From Sesamum alatum (Eukaryota > Streptophyta > Magnoliopsida > Lamiales > Pedaliaceae), in NCBI GenBank assembly GCA_034509735.1, contig JACGWO010000012.1, positions 3,782,001-3,846,000 of the forward strand: a DNA stretch of 64,000 bases, written 5' to 3'. The notes below the pieces were generated by a model. The model was not told where the DNA came from. It ran no database searches and saw only the letters and a list, made by a program, of their open reading frames with translations. The position numbers and the translations under genes were made by a program. Within the stretch, counting starts at the first letter, position 1. The number at the start of each line of letters is the position of its first letter. Positions 33,572-44,680 of this stretch are shown here, in pieces.

Positions 33572-34905
33572 CACTGTTCATATTAAGTATTCAAAGACTA
33601 TAACTAGAACATTCAGTATATATATATATATATATATATGTGGTTAAAAAATAAAATAAAAAATCATTTACATATGGTTGATGAAATCATCTAGAATTGG
33701 CGGCTACAACTAGCTATCAAGTCGCTCATTGATCAAAACCAAGTGCACATAGAAAAGACACTTTAATCATAAATTATTTAGAGTAATGTTTTAATATTTT
33801 TATTTTATAATATAAAATATAAACAATGAGGACTCTCTCATCAACTACACTCTTGTGAACGTTAATGGAGACAATGACAAGCATTTCAGGAATCAAGAAC
33901 CGTTGGGACCCACCTATCATCATACTATTATTATTCTTGCTACACACTAATTGGAATATCTATCATCACTCTAATTTTAAATAATGGTGTCACGTGATTG
34001 ATGTCTCGTTTTATGAAAGTTTGTTCATTTTAATTGTGAATAAATCTCATGATTTTGTTATAAGAAATTATCAGTATTATGCGTTTTGATTTTGTAAAAA
34101 CTTTATCGTATTATTCTAAAAAAATATTTCGGTCGGTAGAAAAGGTTTTGGATTTTTCTTATAGCCACATAAGTTCCTTATCTATAATCGATGTGGAATA
34201 CGTGTCTGTATCAAGTAATTTTAAAGAAAAAAAATATCCGTGGTTATAATAATTAAATAGATGTTTAAGTTTGAAATTTTAATTATTGGAGTAGATTGAT
34301 TGAGAGGGAGCATCTTTCAATTTAAGGTGCAAACACGCAAACAGCCAATTGGTCAAGATGGTATTCTTGAAATTAAACCAAGAATTATTAACATTTTCAA
34401 GATTAGCCCATTACATTCTTAATCTTTTATTTATCTTTTACATTAGTTAGTATCCCTGCCGAGGCATGGAAAAAAATTTATTTCTAAAAAAGTAAATAAA
34501 TACAATTATTAATTATTTAAATATTACTTATAAAATAAATAAGAATCTGAAAATTTAAAATTAAGGTAATTAATAAGCATAAAAACACAAAATGATATTG
34601 AATTATAAAATAAATTTGAACTATTCTACTAAGTATATTTACCTAGAACAATGAGCAAATTTTTTGGATAAACTTTAAATTGTGTTACCAACTAACTTAT
34701 CCCAAAAAAATCTAGTGAATCTTTTAGATAATCACACTTACCTATTGGAAGTATAAGCAAAATATTTTATGTAACAAAATAAAATTTAAAGAAATTATTC
34801 AAGTATGTGCATAGATGGCGCTTATCTGAATATATATATATATATATATACCAAGAGATCGAAGGAGAAGTTACGTCACTTTTGGATGTTTGAAAAAGCA
34901 AATCT
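33572..34905. other. AT-rich intergenic DNA
   Basis: No gene or delimited element seen. AT microsatellites lie at 33618-33639 and about 34832-34851. Confidence 0.5.
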
Positions 34906-34914
34906 TTATTTTAA

Positions 34915-35033
34915 GGGTAAATTACATTTTTCCATTTGAACTAGATTTGTTTTTACACTTTATCATTAAAAAAATGTTTAGATGACAAAGTGTAAACATG
35001 GACATAGTTCAAATGGCAAAATGCAATTTACCC
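34915..35033. mobile_element. Foldback MITE (119 bp)
   Basis: It is a near-perfect palindrome: GGGTAAATTACATTTTTCCA at the left and, in reverse complement, GGGTAAATTGCATTTTGCCA at the right, pairing almost to the centre. Flanks TTATTTTAA (34906-34914) and TCATTTTAA (35034-35042) are a 9-bp duplication with one change. Confidence 0.8.
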
Positions 35034-35156
35034 TCATTTTAATTTCAGCATTGGTGAAAAGTTAGAGTTCTCTCTGCATGAGAGTCCAACTTGGGTTTAA
35101 ACTCTTTTGCTCTTCCTACCGAGAGTGATTTTTTCGCAGGCAAAAACCGCCAGGAG

Positions 35157-36889
35157 TAGGAGTGCACGCGGTGCGGGTTGGGCCAATTTAGGTAATTTTT
35201 TCGGTCAAACCCGATGTTTGCGGTTTTTAAAAAAGCTTAGCCCAAGCCCAGCCCGACAATCATCGAAACCGCAGTTTGCGGTCTAATTGGGTTGGGGCGG
35301 GTTGGGGCGGGTTGGGGCGGTTTTTGCGGTCTTTAGTATAGAGTCAATTATACATACAATAAAACAAAAGGGTAAAGTTTAACTATTCTAAATACATAAA
35401 TTTTTAATTTCAAAATACATATTTTAAGGTCATAAATAAAATTCTACATACAAAATAAATTAATAACATTCATTATACGATCCTCTCTCAACTTTCAAAT
35501 AACAATTTACAAATTAAAAGCCGCACCGCATTGAAGAGTTTGAACTTTGAAGACTCTTTCCCTATGTTTGGTTTTATTTTTAAAATATTTTATTTTATTT
35601 TGTGGAGATAGATAGAGAAAATAAAGATAAATAAGCGTGTTATAGATAGGGTGTACGTTTGGGTTTGTTTTTAGAGTTAATTTTAAATAGTGTAAAAAAT
35701 ATATTGTATGTATTCTGTTGTATATTGGGAGATAAAAAATACTGTTCATTGTCAAATCATGTATGTTTTATATATTTTTATAAACATATATATGTATATA
35801 ATAATATTTGTTTACTTATAAATGAATGTACGTATTTATGGGAGAATGTGTCAAAATTACCCAAAACACCCAATAAAGGTGTTTTGGAGAACGTTATGTT
35901 TGGTTTTATTTTCTCACAATCTTGGAGATGAGGAGAAAATGAAACCAAACATTGGGTTTGTCTCCCTCTTTTATCTCATTTTTATTTCTTAAGTTTTGAT
36001 TATAAAAAAAAAATGTATTTATGTAATAAAACATTATTATTATACAATAACAACATATTATTATATCATACATACATATTATACTAATTTACGCAAAGAA
36101 AGTAGAGAAAACATTTTATGAGTAATAAAAGAAGATTTTCATTTTTAATGGAGAAAATAAGATAATTTGATAAATTAAACAAAGATTAACACTATAAATT
36201 AAAAATATAATGATAGTTTATATATTTTTATTAATCGATTCTTTATAAAATTTAAAGCACTAAAAAACATGTGTATACTAACTTAATTTATTTGTAGGAA
36301 TATATAACGTTATGTTCCTTTGTTCTTTTTTCTTTCTTTGTATAGTTTAGTCGGAACACATTGAGAAGAAATGTAAATATATGAGATATTAATTAAAAGG
36401 ATATTATTTAAAATAAAATAAGATTTAAGATGAATATAAACCATATGATAACAATACGATGATGTAAGCTATTGTAAATTTTTTGCATTTATTATTCATA
36501 TAATAAATATAAAAAATTATCAATAACCAATAATTAGTTGAATAATTGATTTTATTTACATATGTATTAATTTATACATATATTATACAATACCAATAAA
36601 AAATATCGTAATTGTTATTATTGTCTTGAATATAATTTATGTATTGTCAAAAATTTTATATATATTTATAAAGAATTCTAGTTTTAAATTGTTATTATTA
36701 TTATTATTATTGCGGTCGAGCACGGTCTAGCGGTCCACATAAGTATAAAATCAAACCCGATTGTGAAATTGCGGTTTTATTTTTACTAGCCCAAGACCAA
36801 CCCAACCCATCCTTAACCCGCTAATTGCGGTGCGGTTTGGGTTGGACCGGTCGGTTGGGGCGGTCCGGCGATTTGATTGTACACCCCTA
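35157..36889. mobile_element. hAT-like non-autonomous transposon (1733 bp) in the LINE 5' region
   Basis: The 8-bp target duplication GCCAGGAG occurs at 35149-35156 and 36890-36897. The ends are TAGGAGTGCAC and, in reverse complement, TAGGGGTGTAC, a typical plant hAT terminus. Subterminal parts are rich in GGTTGGGGCGG-like repeats (35284-35325) and their complement (about 36790-36870). The centre is AT-rich without a transposase. Confidence 0.9.
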
Positions 36890-37112
36890 GCCAGGAGTGA
36901 GCTTTGCAACTGCTTCTCGCTGGTGCTTAGGCCTTACTGACAAATAGTTTCTGCAGTGTGTGGAGTAACAATCTTAGTGTTTCGATGCTTTAAGACTTTC
37001 CTTTACTTTCTTTCGTTTTCTCTTTTTTCTTGGTCCTGTTTTTTTTTTTTTTTCGCTCTTTTGGCCATAGGCTCTAGTCGTGTTTTTTTTTCGCTCTTTT
37101 GGACATAGGCTC

Positions 37113-37556
37113 TAGTCTTTTGATGTAAATATGTAAGTTCGCTCATGGGGTGTTGTGTGCCTCATGAGGTGCGATTTTCAGCCTTTTTAGTATCTACTGA
37201 TGTAAATAGGGAATTTTTTAAGCCTATTATAGGGGGAATGATCACTCGAAGCTTGGTGTAGTCTTGCATTGCTATTATCCCCCTCACGGCGATCTCCGTG
37301 ACTAGCATTGTTGTAATCTTCATCGTCTGCTATCAATACATTCGCATTTATTGCAAATCGTGTGCTCAATTTATTGCTTTCGTTGCACCTTGCTTCTTGC
37401 TGTTGGAATTTTGTTGATGTTCTTGTCTATGGCCTATGCGAGGCATCGGTGGGAATTTTGTTGGTATTGATGTCGGTTGGCGAAGTAGTTATTGACTGTG
37501 GACCACTAGCCACAAGGTGCCCTTTCCCCGCATTGCGGAGAGCGCCCCGTGAGAGG
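37113..37556 (+). repeat. 5' LTR of the chromovirus, 5'-truncated
   Basis: From AGTCTTTTGATGTAAAT at 37114 it matches 42381 onward in the right LTR (TTTAAGCCTATTATAGGGGG, GGCCTATGCGAGGC). The part equal to 42256-42380 is absent; LINE sequence abuts instead, with the short shared word TAGTC at the join. Confidence 0.85.
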
Positions 37557-37568
37557 TGGTATCAGAGC
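37557..37568 (+). other. Primer-binding site (initiator-Met type)
   Basis: TGGTATCAGAGC is the usual site complementary to the 3' end of initiator-Met tRNA. It follows the left LTR by about 5 bp (GAGAGG). Confidence 0.9.
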
Positions 37569-37624
37569 CTCGGTGCCAGATGGGGCCAAGGCGGGCTATG
37601 GGAATTCAAGCCAATTCCGTGAGA

Positions 37625-38420
37625 ATGTCGGGCCAAGATCCTGAGAGCCTGAGAGGGGCCGCGTTGCCCCAAGAAAGGATCACAAATCCGGAGGACAAAA
37701 TCTCCCAGTTGACTGAAGTGGTCGAGATTTTGGAAGGGAAAGTTGCCTCACTAGAGCATGAGATCTCGAAGCTGAGTTCCAATCTGGGGGAATGTCAGCA
37801 TGCGGTCCGCGATGCTTATGGCCAGGGTGGTGGCGCTGAGATGCGGCGTCAGATGGAGGAGATGTCCATTCAGATTCGGATACTCCGACATGCGGTGAGC
37901 AACGCTCTAATTGTCCATGATAATGGTGATAGGCTTCGGATACCTAAACCAAAGGCCTACGGTGGTGCTAGAGATGCCAAGGAGGTCGAAAACTTCCTGT
38001 TTGACATTGAGCAGTACTTCCTCACAGCAAATATGGCGGACGAGGCGAGGAAGTTGTCTACTGTTACCATGTACCTGAGGGGTGATGCCAAGCTGTGGTG
38101 ACACACAAAATATGCCGAGATTCAGGCCAACCATCGACGCTTGGATACTTCTTGGAAAATGTGGAATATAATGCCAGGAGGGCATTACGGAAGCTGGAAC
38201 ACACGGCCTCCATGCGAGAATATGTGAAAGCTTTTTTCAGCACTGATGTTGGACATCAGGGACATGTTGGAGAAGGACAAGCTCTTTCGCTTCGTGGAGG
38301 GCCAACTGTGGGTGCGTCTTGAGCTGCACCGTCAATGGGTGACTGATTTGGGGTTGACTATGGCAGCAGCCGCACACTTGACTGATTTCAACCCAGAATC
38401 TCAGAGGGAAAGATAGACGA
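37625..38420 (+). pseudogene. Chromovirus gag remnant
   Basis: The frame is open from upstream of the primer site to a TGA at 38099-38101; the ATG at 37625 (or 37598) is a sensible start. A coiled-coil-like stretch (ISQLTEVVEILEGKVASLEHE) leads to the chromovirus gag core RIPKPKAYGGARDAKEVE and YFLTANMADEARK, ending TMYLRGDAKLW. The UGA replaces a codon right after that core motif. The remainder continues in other frames to about 38420, with the Gly/Ser-rich end and a weak zinc-knuckle trace near 38590. Confidence 0.8.
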
Positions 38421-38585
38421 CGTCTAAACCAACATAGAATAAGTCGGTAGGGTCGAGACCTTTTAAGGGTAACTCCAACAGGAGTGGGGAGATCGGAAAC
38501 CTTACACTCCCACTAGTTCGCAGGGGAGCTCGAGCAGGAGCAAGCCCCAAGACAACAAGCAGGGGACGTCACAGAAGAGTAGTGG

Positions 38586-39338
38586 ATGCTTTTGTGTGAC
38601 AGCCAACATCGATATCGAGACTGCCCGAAGAAACAACTACTGAATGTGCTGGCGACCTATACCGACAAACCGTCGCCCGCAAAGCCAGTCGAGCCACAAG
38701 CACCTCCGAGTGGCGGGAATGAATCAGATGAGAATGAGGACAACCTGGGTGCTATCTCTCAATGGTGCAACACGTTGTCCCAAGTGGCCGCAAAGAGGAT
38801 GGTGCCTCCCCGGGCGGGAAAAACTGCCCCGGCTTTAATTGGGAGCCAGACTGACGATGAGATGCAACCCCGTACTTCTCGAAATAAAGGGTTGATGTAC
38901 GTGGACGTAAAAATTCATGGCAAGCCGGTTCGTGCCATGATCGATATTGGAGCTACTCACAACTACCTTGTGAGCGCCAAAGTGGAGAGACTCGGGTTTG
39001 TGCTGGAGAAGAGAATTGGTCGAGTAAAGGCTATCAATTCAGCTACACAACCCATTTCTGGTGTGGTCAAATCTGTGCTTATCAAGGTTAGTCCTTTTGA
39101 AGGCAAGACCAATCTTTCTGTCGTGGTGATAGACGATTTCAAGCTGATCCTTGGGCTTGAGTTTCTGCGGGATACACAGACGATTGTGTTACCCCATGTG
39201 GATTCATTGATGATGTTGGGCGCCAAACCTTGCATCATCCCTACTTTGGCTACGGGAAATGAGAAAATTTTGTCGGCCATGCAGTTCGAGAAGGGGCGAC
39301 CAGAACGAACCATCCTACTTGTGCACTCTTTGTTTTGA
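38586..39338 (+). pseudogene. Chromovirus aspartic protease region
   Basis: A 250-codon frame. GLMYVDVKIHGKPVRAMID leads to the active site, which reads DIGATHNYL where DSGATHNF is usual. Then VIDDFKLILGLEFL, the second protease landmark, follows near 39130-39170. The N-terminal ~80 residues are an acidic, Pro-rich linker. The frame ends at 39336-39338 and RT resumes in shifted frames. Confidence 0.75.
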
Positions 39339-40740
39339 TGAAATCAAGAAGGCATCACGGCCCATCACCGGCGTAGTGAAAAAATTACTGAAAGAATTTG
39401 AGGACATGATACGGGATGAACTGCTCGAAAGTTACCGCCGAAGAGGGCAGTGGATCACGAGATTGGGTTGGTGCTTGGCTCGAAGCCTCCCGCCAAGGCA
39501 CCTTACAGAATATCACAGCCTGAGCTTTTGGAGCTTAGGACACAACTGAAGGATATGTCGGAGAGCGGCATCATCAAGCCTGCTGAGTCGTCGTATGGTG
39601 TGCCGGTCCTATTTCAAAATAAGGCCGATGGCTCCCTATGGATGTGTTGCGATTACCGAGCCCTAAGAAAAATTACTGTGAAGAACAAATATCCTATACC
39701 GCTCGTGGCGGACTGTTTGACCGTCTAAGCCAGGAAAAATATTTTACGAAGATCGACTTGAGGTTGGGCTATTGGCAAGTCTGGATCAAGGAGGACAATG
39801 AGGCAAAGACGACAGTAGTCACGAGGTATGGAGCTTTTGAGTTCCTTGTCATGCCTTCGGCCTAACGAATGCTCCAGCTACCTTCAGCACTTTGATAAAC
39901 CAGGTACTCCATGGCTTCCTTGACGAATTTGTGATGGTGTACCTGGACGATATTGTTATCTACAGCAGGACCTTGGCAAACACGTAGATCATTTGCGACA
40001 GTTTCCGAGAGACTCCAAGAGCACGAGCTATATGCGAAGATGTCGAAATACTCGTTTGCTCAGGAGACTATTAGCTTCTTGGGACACATTATGGAGACCG
40101 GGAGGGTTCGAATGGATCCCAAGAAGGTGCAGGCTATCAAAGAGTGGCAAACACCGAGTAATGTACATGAGTTGCGTTCATTTCTCAGGCTGGCCAATTA
40201 TTATCGACGCTTTGTGAATGGCTAATCTGAGATATTACGGCCTATGAAGGACTTGACGAAGAAGACGAAAACTTGGAATTGGACACCCCAATGCCAAGTA
40301 GCCTTCGGTAGCCTAAAGGAGGCGATGATGAGAGACCCTGTGTTGGCCTTACCAGATATGTCAAAACCTTTTGTGGTGGAGACGGATGCTTCAGACTTCG
40401 CATTAGGAGGCGTTCTAATGCAAAACTGTCACCCAGTTACCTCTAAGAGCAGAAAGTTTAAAGATGTGGAGCGACGTTATTCAGTGCATGAGAAAGAGTT
40501 GCTGGTCGTAGTTCATTGCCTTAGACTATGACGGCATTATTTGTTGGGCTCTCCCTTCGTGGTCAAGACGGACAATACTGTTGTGAGTCATTTCATGTCA
40601 CGACCGAAGTTGACCAGTAGGCAAGCACGTTAGCAGGAAATGCTGTTAGAATTTCATTTTGTGTTGGAGTACCGGGTCGGCTCCAACAACCATGCGGTAA
40701 ACGCCCTCAGCCGCAGGGCAAATTTGGCTACCTTGGGGTC
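39339..40740 (+). pseudogene. Chromovirus reverse transcriptase and RNase H
   Basis: RT is spread over several frames: [55 protein letters not shown], then [16 protein letters not shown], and the catalytic YLDDIVIYS at about 39940-39966. [18 protein letters not shown] and [15 protein letters not shown] continue RT. RNase H has VETDASDFALGGVL (first Asp, near 40380), DVERRYSVHEKELL (Glu) and VKTDNTVV (Asp), ending with NNHAVNALSRR near 40690-40720. In-frame stops occur at 40223, 40528 and 40632. Confidence 0.85.
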
Positions 40741-42235
40741 GGTAGCGGCGCTTCCTCGAGCGTTGTTGCCACCTCTGTGAAAGATCGGGCACGCGAGCTA
40801 CTACTGAAAGATCCAACAGCGTAGGGTCTAGTCCACCTCGTCTAGTTGGGCAAAGATCGACAATTTGGTTAGAAGATGGACTTTTGATGATCAAGGGAAA
40901 CCACTTGTCTGTTCCTAAGGGCGGGAACTTGTGAAAATCATTAATTTCGGAATGCCATGACACTCTTTGGGCGGGACATCTAGGATAAGAGTGCATCTAT
41001 GTGTTGGTGCAGAGGGCCTACTATTAGCCATAGATGCGAGACGATGTAGAGACGTACGTCCGCACCTGCTTGATTTATCAGCAGGACAAGGCAGACCATC
41101 AGAAGAAGACTGATTTGATTGAACCACTGCCCATGCCAAAGAGATCGTGGGAAAGTGTTTCCATGGACTACATATCAGGATTGCCCAAGGCGGGAGACTT
41201 GGGTAGCATCATCGTCATGGTAGACCGATTATCAAAATATACCACATTCATCGCAGCCCCAAAACACGTTATGGTAGAAGGGACGGCTCAACTCTTCTTC
41301 AAGCATGTTGTCAAATATTGGGGACTGCGAAAGACATCGTCAATGATCGGGACTTCCGTTTCACCGGCATCTTCTGGATCAAACTGTTCAAACTCTTCGG
41401 GTCCAAACTTAGCTTGAGCCCGAGCTATCATCCATAATCTGACGGCCAGACGGAGTGCTTCAATTCCATGTTGGAGGAATACTTTCGACACTTTGTGCTT
41501 GGTACTTAGAAGGATTGGTTGAAGCTTTTGGATGTCTCTCAATTGTGTTTCAATGCTCAAAAAAGTTTTTCAACCAACAACAACGCTTTTGAAATTGTTA
41601 GTGAGCAGCAACCGCTCCTCCCTCACACTATCAACACCCCACAAAGTGTGAGATCCCCTCTCGCTCGAAGTTTCTTTTAGGAATGGAAGCAAAACGTTGA
41701 CTTAGCCCAAAATTGCCTGGAGAAATCACAGAAACAGATAAAGAAGTAAACAGATCAAAACCGCCGCTTCGTCGAGTTCAACGTGGGAGACCTTGTGATG
41801 GTGAAGGTTCCAGAACCGCAATTATCAAAGTCTGCAAAGGAGAGAGACCCTCGCCTGATGCAGAAATACATTGGTCCTTTACCAATCATCAAATGCATTA
41901 GAACGGTGGCCTACAAGGTAGAGTTGCCTTCCTGGTGGAAGATCCACAATGTCCTCCATGTGAGCCAGTTGAAAAAGTATGTTGCAGACAAGGAGGACAA
42001 CACCCGCAATCAGTCGAGCCACCCACAACTTGAACTGAAGAAGGCACAGAAGAGGATGGTCAAAGCTATTCTAAATCGCGGGAGTTACGAGCACTGCAAA
42101 GCGATATGTTACAGAGTACTTGGTTAAATGGAAGGGATGCAGCAGCGATGAGAACACTTGGGAACGGGTGACAAACCTCAAGCATTCCTACATCTTATTG
42201 AAGCTTATCATGCTTCCCTGGTGCCGGGGACGTCG
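40741..42235 (+). pseudogene. Chromovirus integrase and chromodomain-like C-terminus
   Basis: The integrase N-terminus is degenerate near 41034-41090 (TYVRTCLIYQQDKADH). The core begins with MDYISGLPKAGDLGSIIVMVDRLSK (first Asp), with DRDFRFTGIFW and SDGQTECFN in other frames near 41340-41465 (second Asp and Glu). GDLVMVKV and LMQKYIGPLPIIK (GPY/F-like) precede NVLHVSQLKKYV at 41950-41980. A chromodomain segment is readable in one frame at about 42117-42200: YLVKWKG, then DENTWERVTNLK. Several shifts and stops are present. Confidence 0.82.
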
Positions 42236-42255
42236 CAATCTCAAGTAGGGGAGAA

Positions 42256-42805
42256 TGTCAAGGGTCGCCCACACTCTCGGCACCCTTGACCCAATTCGGC
42301 CACAACTTGTTCCATTCGGTCAACCAACAACTTTCATCGACAGACACTAGACTTCCGCAGGTTTTAGAGTTTTAGGCATTAGTCTTTTGATGTAAATAAG
42401 TAAGTTCGCTCATGGGGCGTTGTGTGCCTCATGAGGTGCGATTTTCAGTTTTTTTAGTATCTACGGCTATGAATAGGGAATTTCTTTTTAAGCCTATTAT
42501 AGGGGGAATGATCACTCGAAGCTTGGTGTAGTCTTGCATTGCTAGTATCCGCCTCACGGCAATCCCCGTGGCTAGCATTATTATAATCTTCATTGCATTA
42601 TGCTATCAATACAATCGCACATATTGCAAATCGTGTGCCACCTTGCTTCTTGCTGTTGGAAATTTATTGTTGTTCTTGTCGGTGGCCTATGCGAGGCGTC
42701 GGTGGGAATTCTCCTGCTATTGCTGTCGGTTGGCAGAAGTAGTCATTGACTGTGGACTACTAGCCATACGGTGCCCTTTTCCCGCATTGCAGAGAGCGCC
42801 TCGTG
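42256..42805 (+). repeat. 3' LTR of the chromovirus
   Basis: It starts TGTCAAGGGTCGCCC right after the polypurine AGTAGGGGAGAA (42244-42255). It matches the left LTR from 42381 to GAGAGCGCCTCGTG at 42805, after which LINE sequence begins. About 6 bp present at the end of the left LTR (GAGAGG) are missing here. Confidence 0.85.
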
Positions 42806-43100
42806 TTTCGATACTTCAAGTCTTTCTTTCCTTTCTTTCGTTTTCTCTTTTTTCCTGGTCCTGTTTTTTCGCTCTTTTGGCCATAAGCTCTAGTCGTGTT
42901 TTTTTTCGTTTGGTAAGTTTTTTTGTTGCACTAATTCTACTATCTCTTCGTGCCTTGTGTCAAGTTCTGTCTGATCCTTGGGAGTCGTTCAGTCTCGCTT
43001 GGTCTAGGTATGTTAGGGTTAGGGTTAAGGTTTAATTGGTGTCTCGTTTTTCCTTTTTATTTTTTAGCATTGGGTGTGCTTTTGGTCCCATGTTTTGTGC
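42806..43100 (+). repeat. LINE 5' region, duplicated copy
   Basis: TTTCGATACTTCAAG...TTTCGTTTTCTC...TGGTCCTG...CGCTCTTTTGGCCATA at 42806-42900 repeats 36980-37100 (TTTCGATGCTTTAAG...). So about 120 bp of LINE 5' sequence lies on both sides of the chromovirus. On the left the unit CGCTCTTTTGGMCATAGGCTCTAGTC itself occurs twice (37053 and 37092). Confidence 0.75.
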
Positions 43101-44680
43101 AGGTTAGGTCATGATGAGGGGAGTAAACGTTGCGGGTTGGTGTCTTCGTTTGTTTGGGATCGATCTATTAGTCTCTACTATTACATTCATATCTTTCAGA
43201 CAGATGGAAGCTGAAGCTAAGCACATGCATCGGGCTGTAAAACTCACATATGATTCGGGAAGTGGAATCGTGACGCCGAATGGGTTGTGGAATGCAGATA
43301 TGGAGGGTCATGAGTTGTTTTGGTGCAGCAACTCCTGTCAACTAAGGTTTATAATATTGAGGGTTTTGTTGCTCCATCAAAGTGATAATCAATTCGGTTA
43401 TGGGCTTAAAAGTGAAATAATTACCAAAAGGTCGTTTCTTGCTCCGTCTTAACCATGTCATAGACCGCAACCGAGCGTTGGTTGGGTGGCCCAGGAGTTT
43501 CGAGAAAAGTATCCTTATTCTCAATGGTATTCTAGCCAAAGAGAACCTGATGTAGGTGGATCTTGACTGGTGCAATTTCTTTATCCACATCCACGATCTC
43601 CCACTAAGTAGAATGAACTTGGGGGGTGACTATGTGTATTGACAATCATTTGGGTAAGTCCAGGACATGGAGATGGACAAGCATAGTTGTGCATGGGGGC
43701 CCTCACTTCGGATTCGGGTCGCGCTGAACGTAAATCTCCCACTTAAATTAGCTTTGAAAATCTACACCATGATAGGTGAGGAGCACTTGATCACTTTCAC
43801 TGAATTCCTATCAAACTTCTGTTACTTGTGTGGGCGACTAAGCACATACAGCAATATTGTTGATACTATCTTTCTTGATAACTTTGTGGACCCCGGGGAA
43901 GAAGGTCGGTCTTCAGGCAACTCCGGTGGGTTGGGAATAGAGGAGCACTGTCCTAGCTACCTCCTTTCACGAAACAAGGTTGCCTCACGAGCAGAGTAGT
44001 GGAGGTATTAGGGAAAGGATATCTTTAGGGCATTTGAGGGGTAGTAGTTGGGATAACTGGATTGCTGTGGGGAGGGCCTTGGCTGACAATGGAAAGGGCG
44101 ACAGACTAGGCATGTACTCATCGGTAGTCTAATCAAAATTAGATCTGGGGAAAGTTGGGATAGTCTTGCTAAAGGTAGATCTCTGGACAAGAGCTATAAC
44201 ACGATAATTCCAGAAACATGACTCGAGGCTATGCGGGGACTCCTGGCTGTGGATGGCTTGAATAATTTGTCCACCATGAATCCTGAGTTGGTCTCTGGTA
44301 GGGCGACTTGAACCAGATACTGTAGAAGACGGCAAAGAGATTCAGGAAGTAATAACAAGGTTGTGGGGGATGATCTTCAAGGGGTCTTCCAAGAGCTGGA
44401 TCAGATCTCTAAAGTTGCACTCGTGATGGTTCCGCTACAATTTACCATTGAGGATCCGAAGACCACATTCAAGTGGACTCAGAGAGGTAGACATAGAAGG
44501 GGTAGGCAAGTAGCCATGTTGAGGAAGAGGGCTCCAGGCATACAAATCATTGAAGGATCTAGTGGAGCGTCCACACTTGCAAGATGAGATAATTGATCGA
44601 CGAAGATGGTAATTCACTGATAGCGGAGGCTGCACCGCAGCCCCACCAAGAGCCATCAATCTCCTCTACTAGAATTGTCA
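43101..44680 (+). pseudogene. LINE ORF1 remnant
   Basis: Pieces in several frames show plant L1 ORF1 content: a DUF4283-like section between 43430 and 43700 (reading like RNRALVGWPRSFEK and VDLDWCNFFIHIHDLP), then GPSLRIRVALNVNLPLK at about 43700-43750 and the zinc-knuckle start FCYLCGRLSTYSN at about 43817-43855. The C-terminal part (to about 44680) is basic and degenerate. ORF1 proteins bind the LINE RNA. No frame is long enough to be functional. Confidence 0.72.

Larger units (their letters stand above)
37113..42805 (+). mobile_element. Chromovirus-type Ty3 retrotransposon, decayed
   Basis: A partial left LTR (37113-37556), initiator-Met primer site (37557-37568), gag, protease, RT, RNase H, integrase and a C-terminal chromodomain-like segment are followed by a right LTR (42256-42805). 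The left LTR lacks its first ~125 bp. Many stops and shifts are present. It is nested in the LINE: LINE 5' sequence is found on both sides. No short target duplication remains at the junctions. Confidence 0.88.

Noticed and set aside
44008..44659. Minus-strand open frames
   Set aside because: They are shadows of the decayed LINE ORF1 region.
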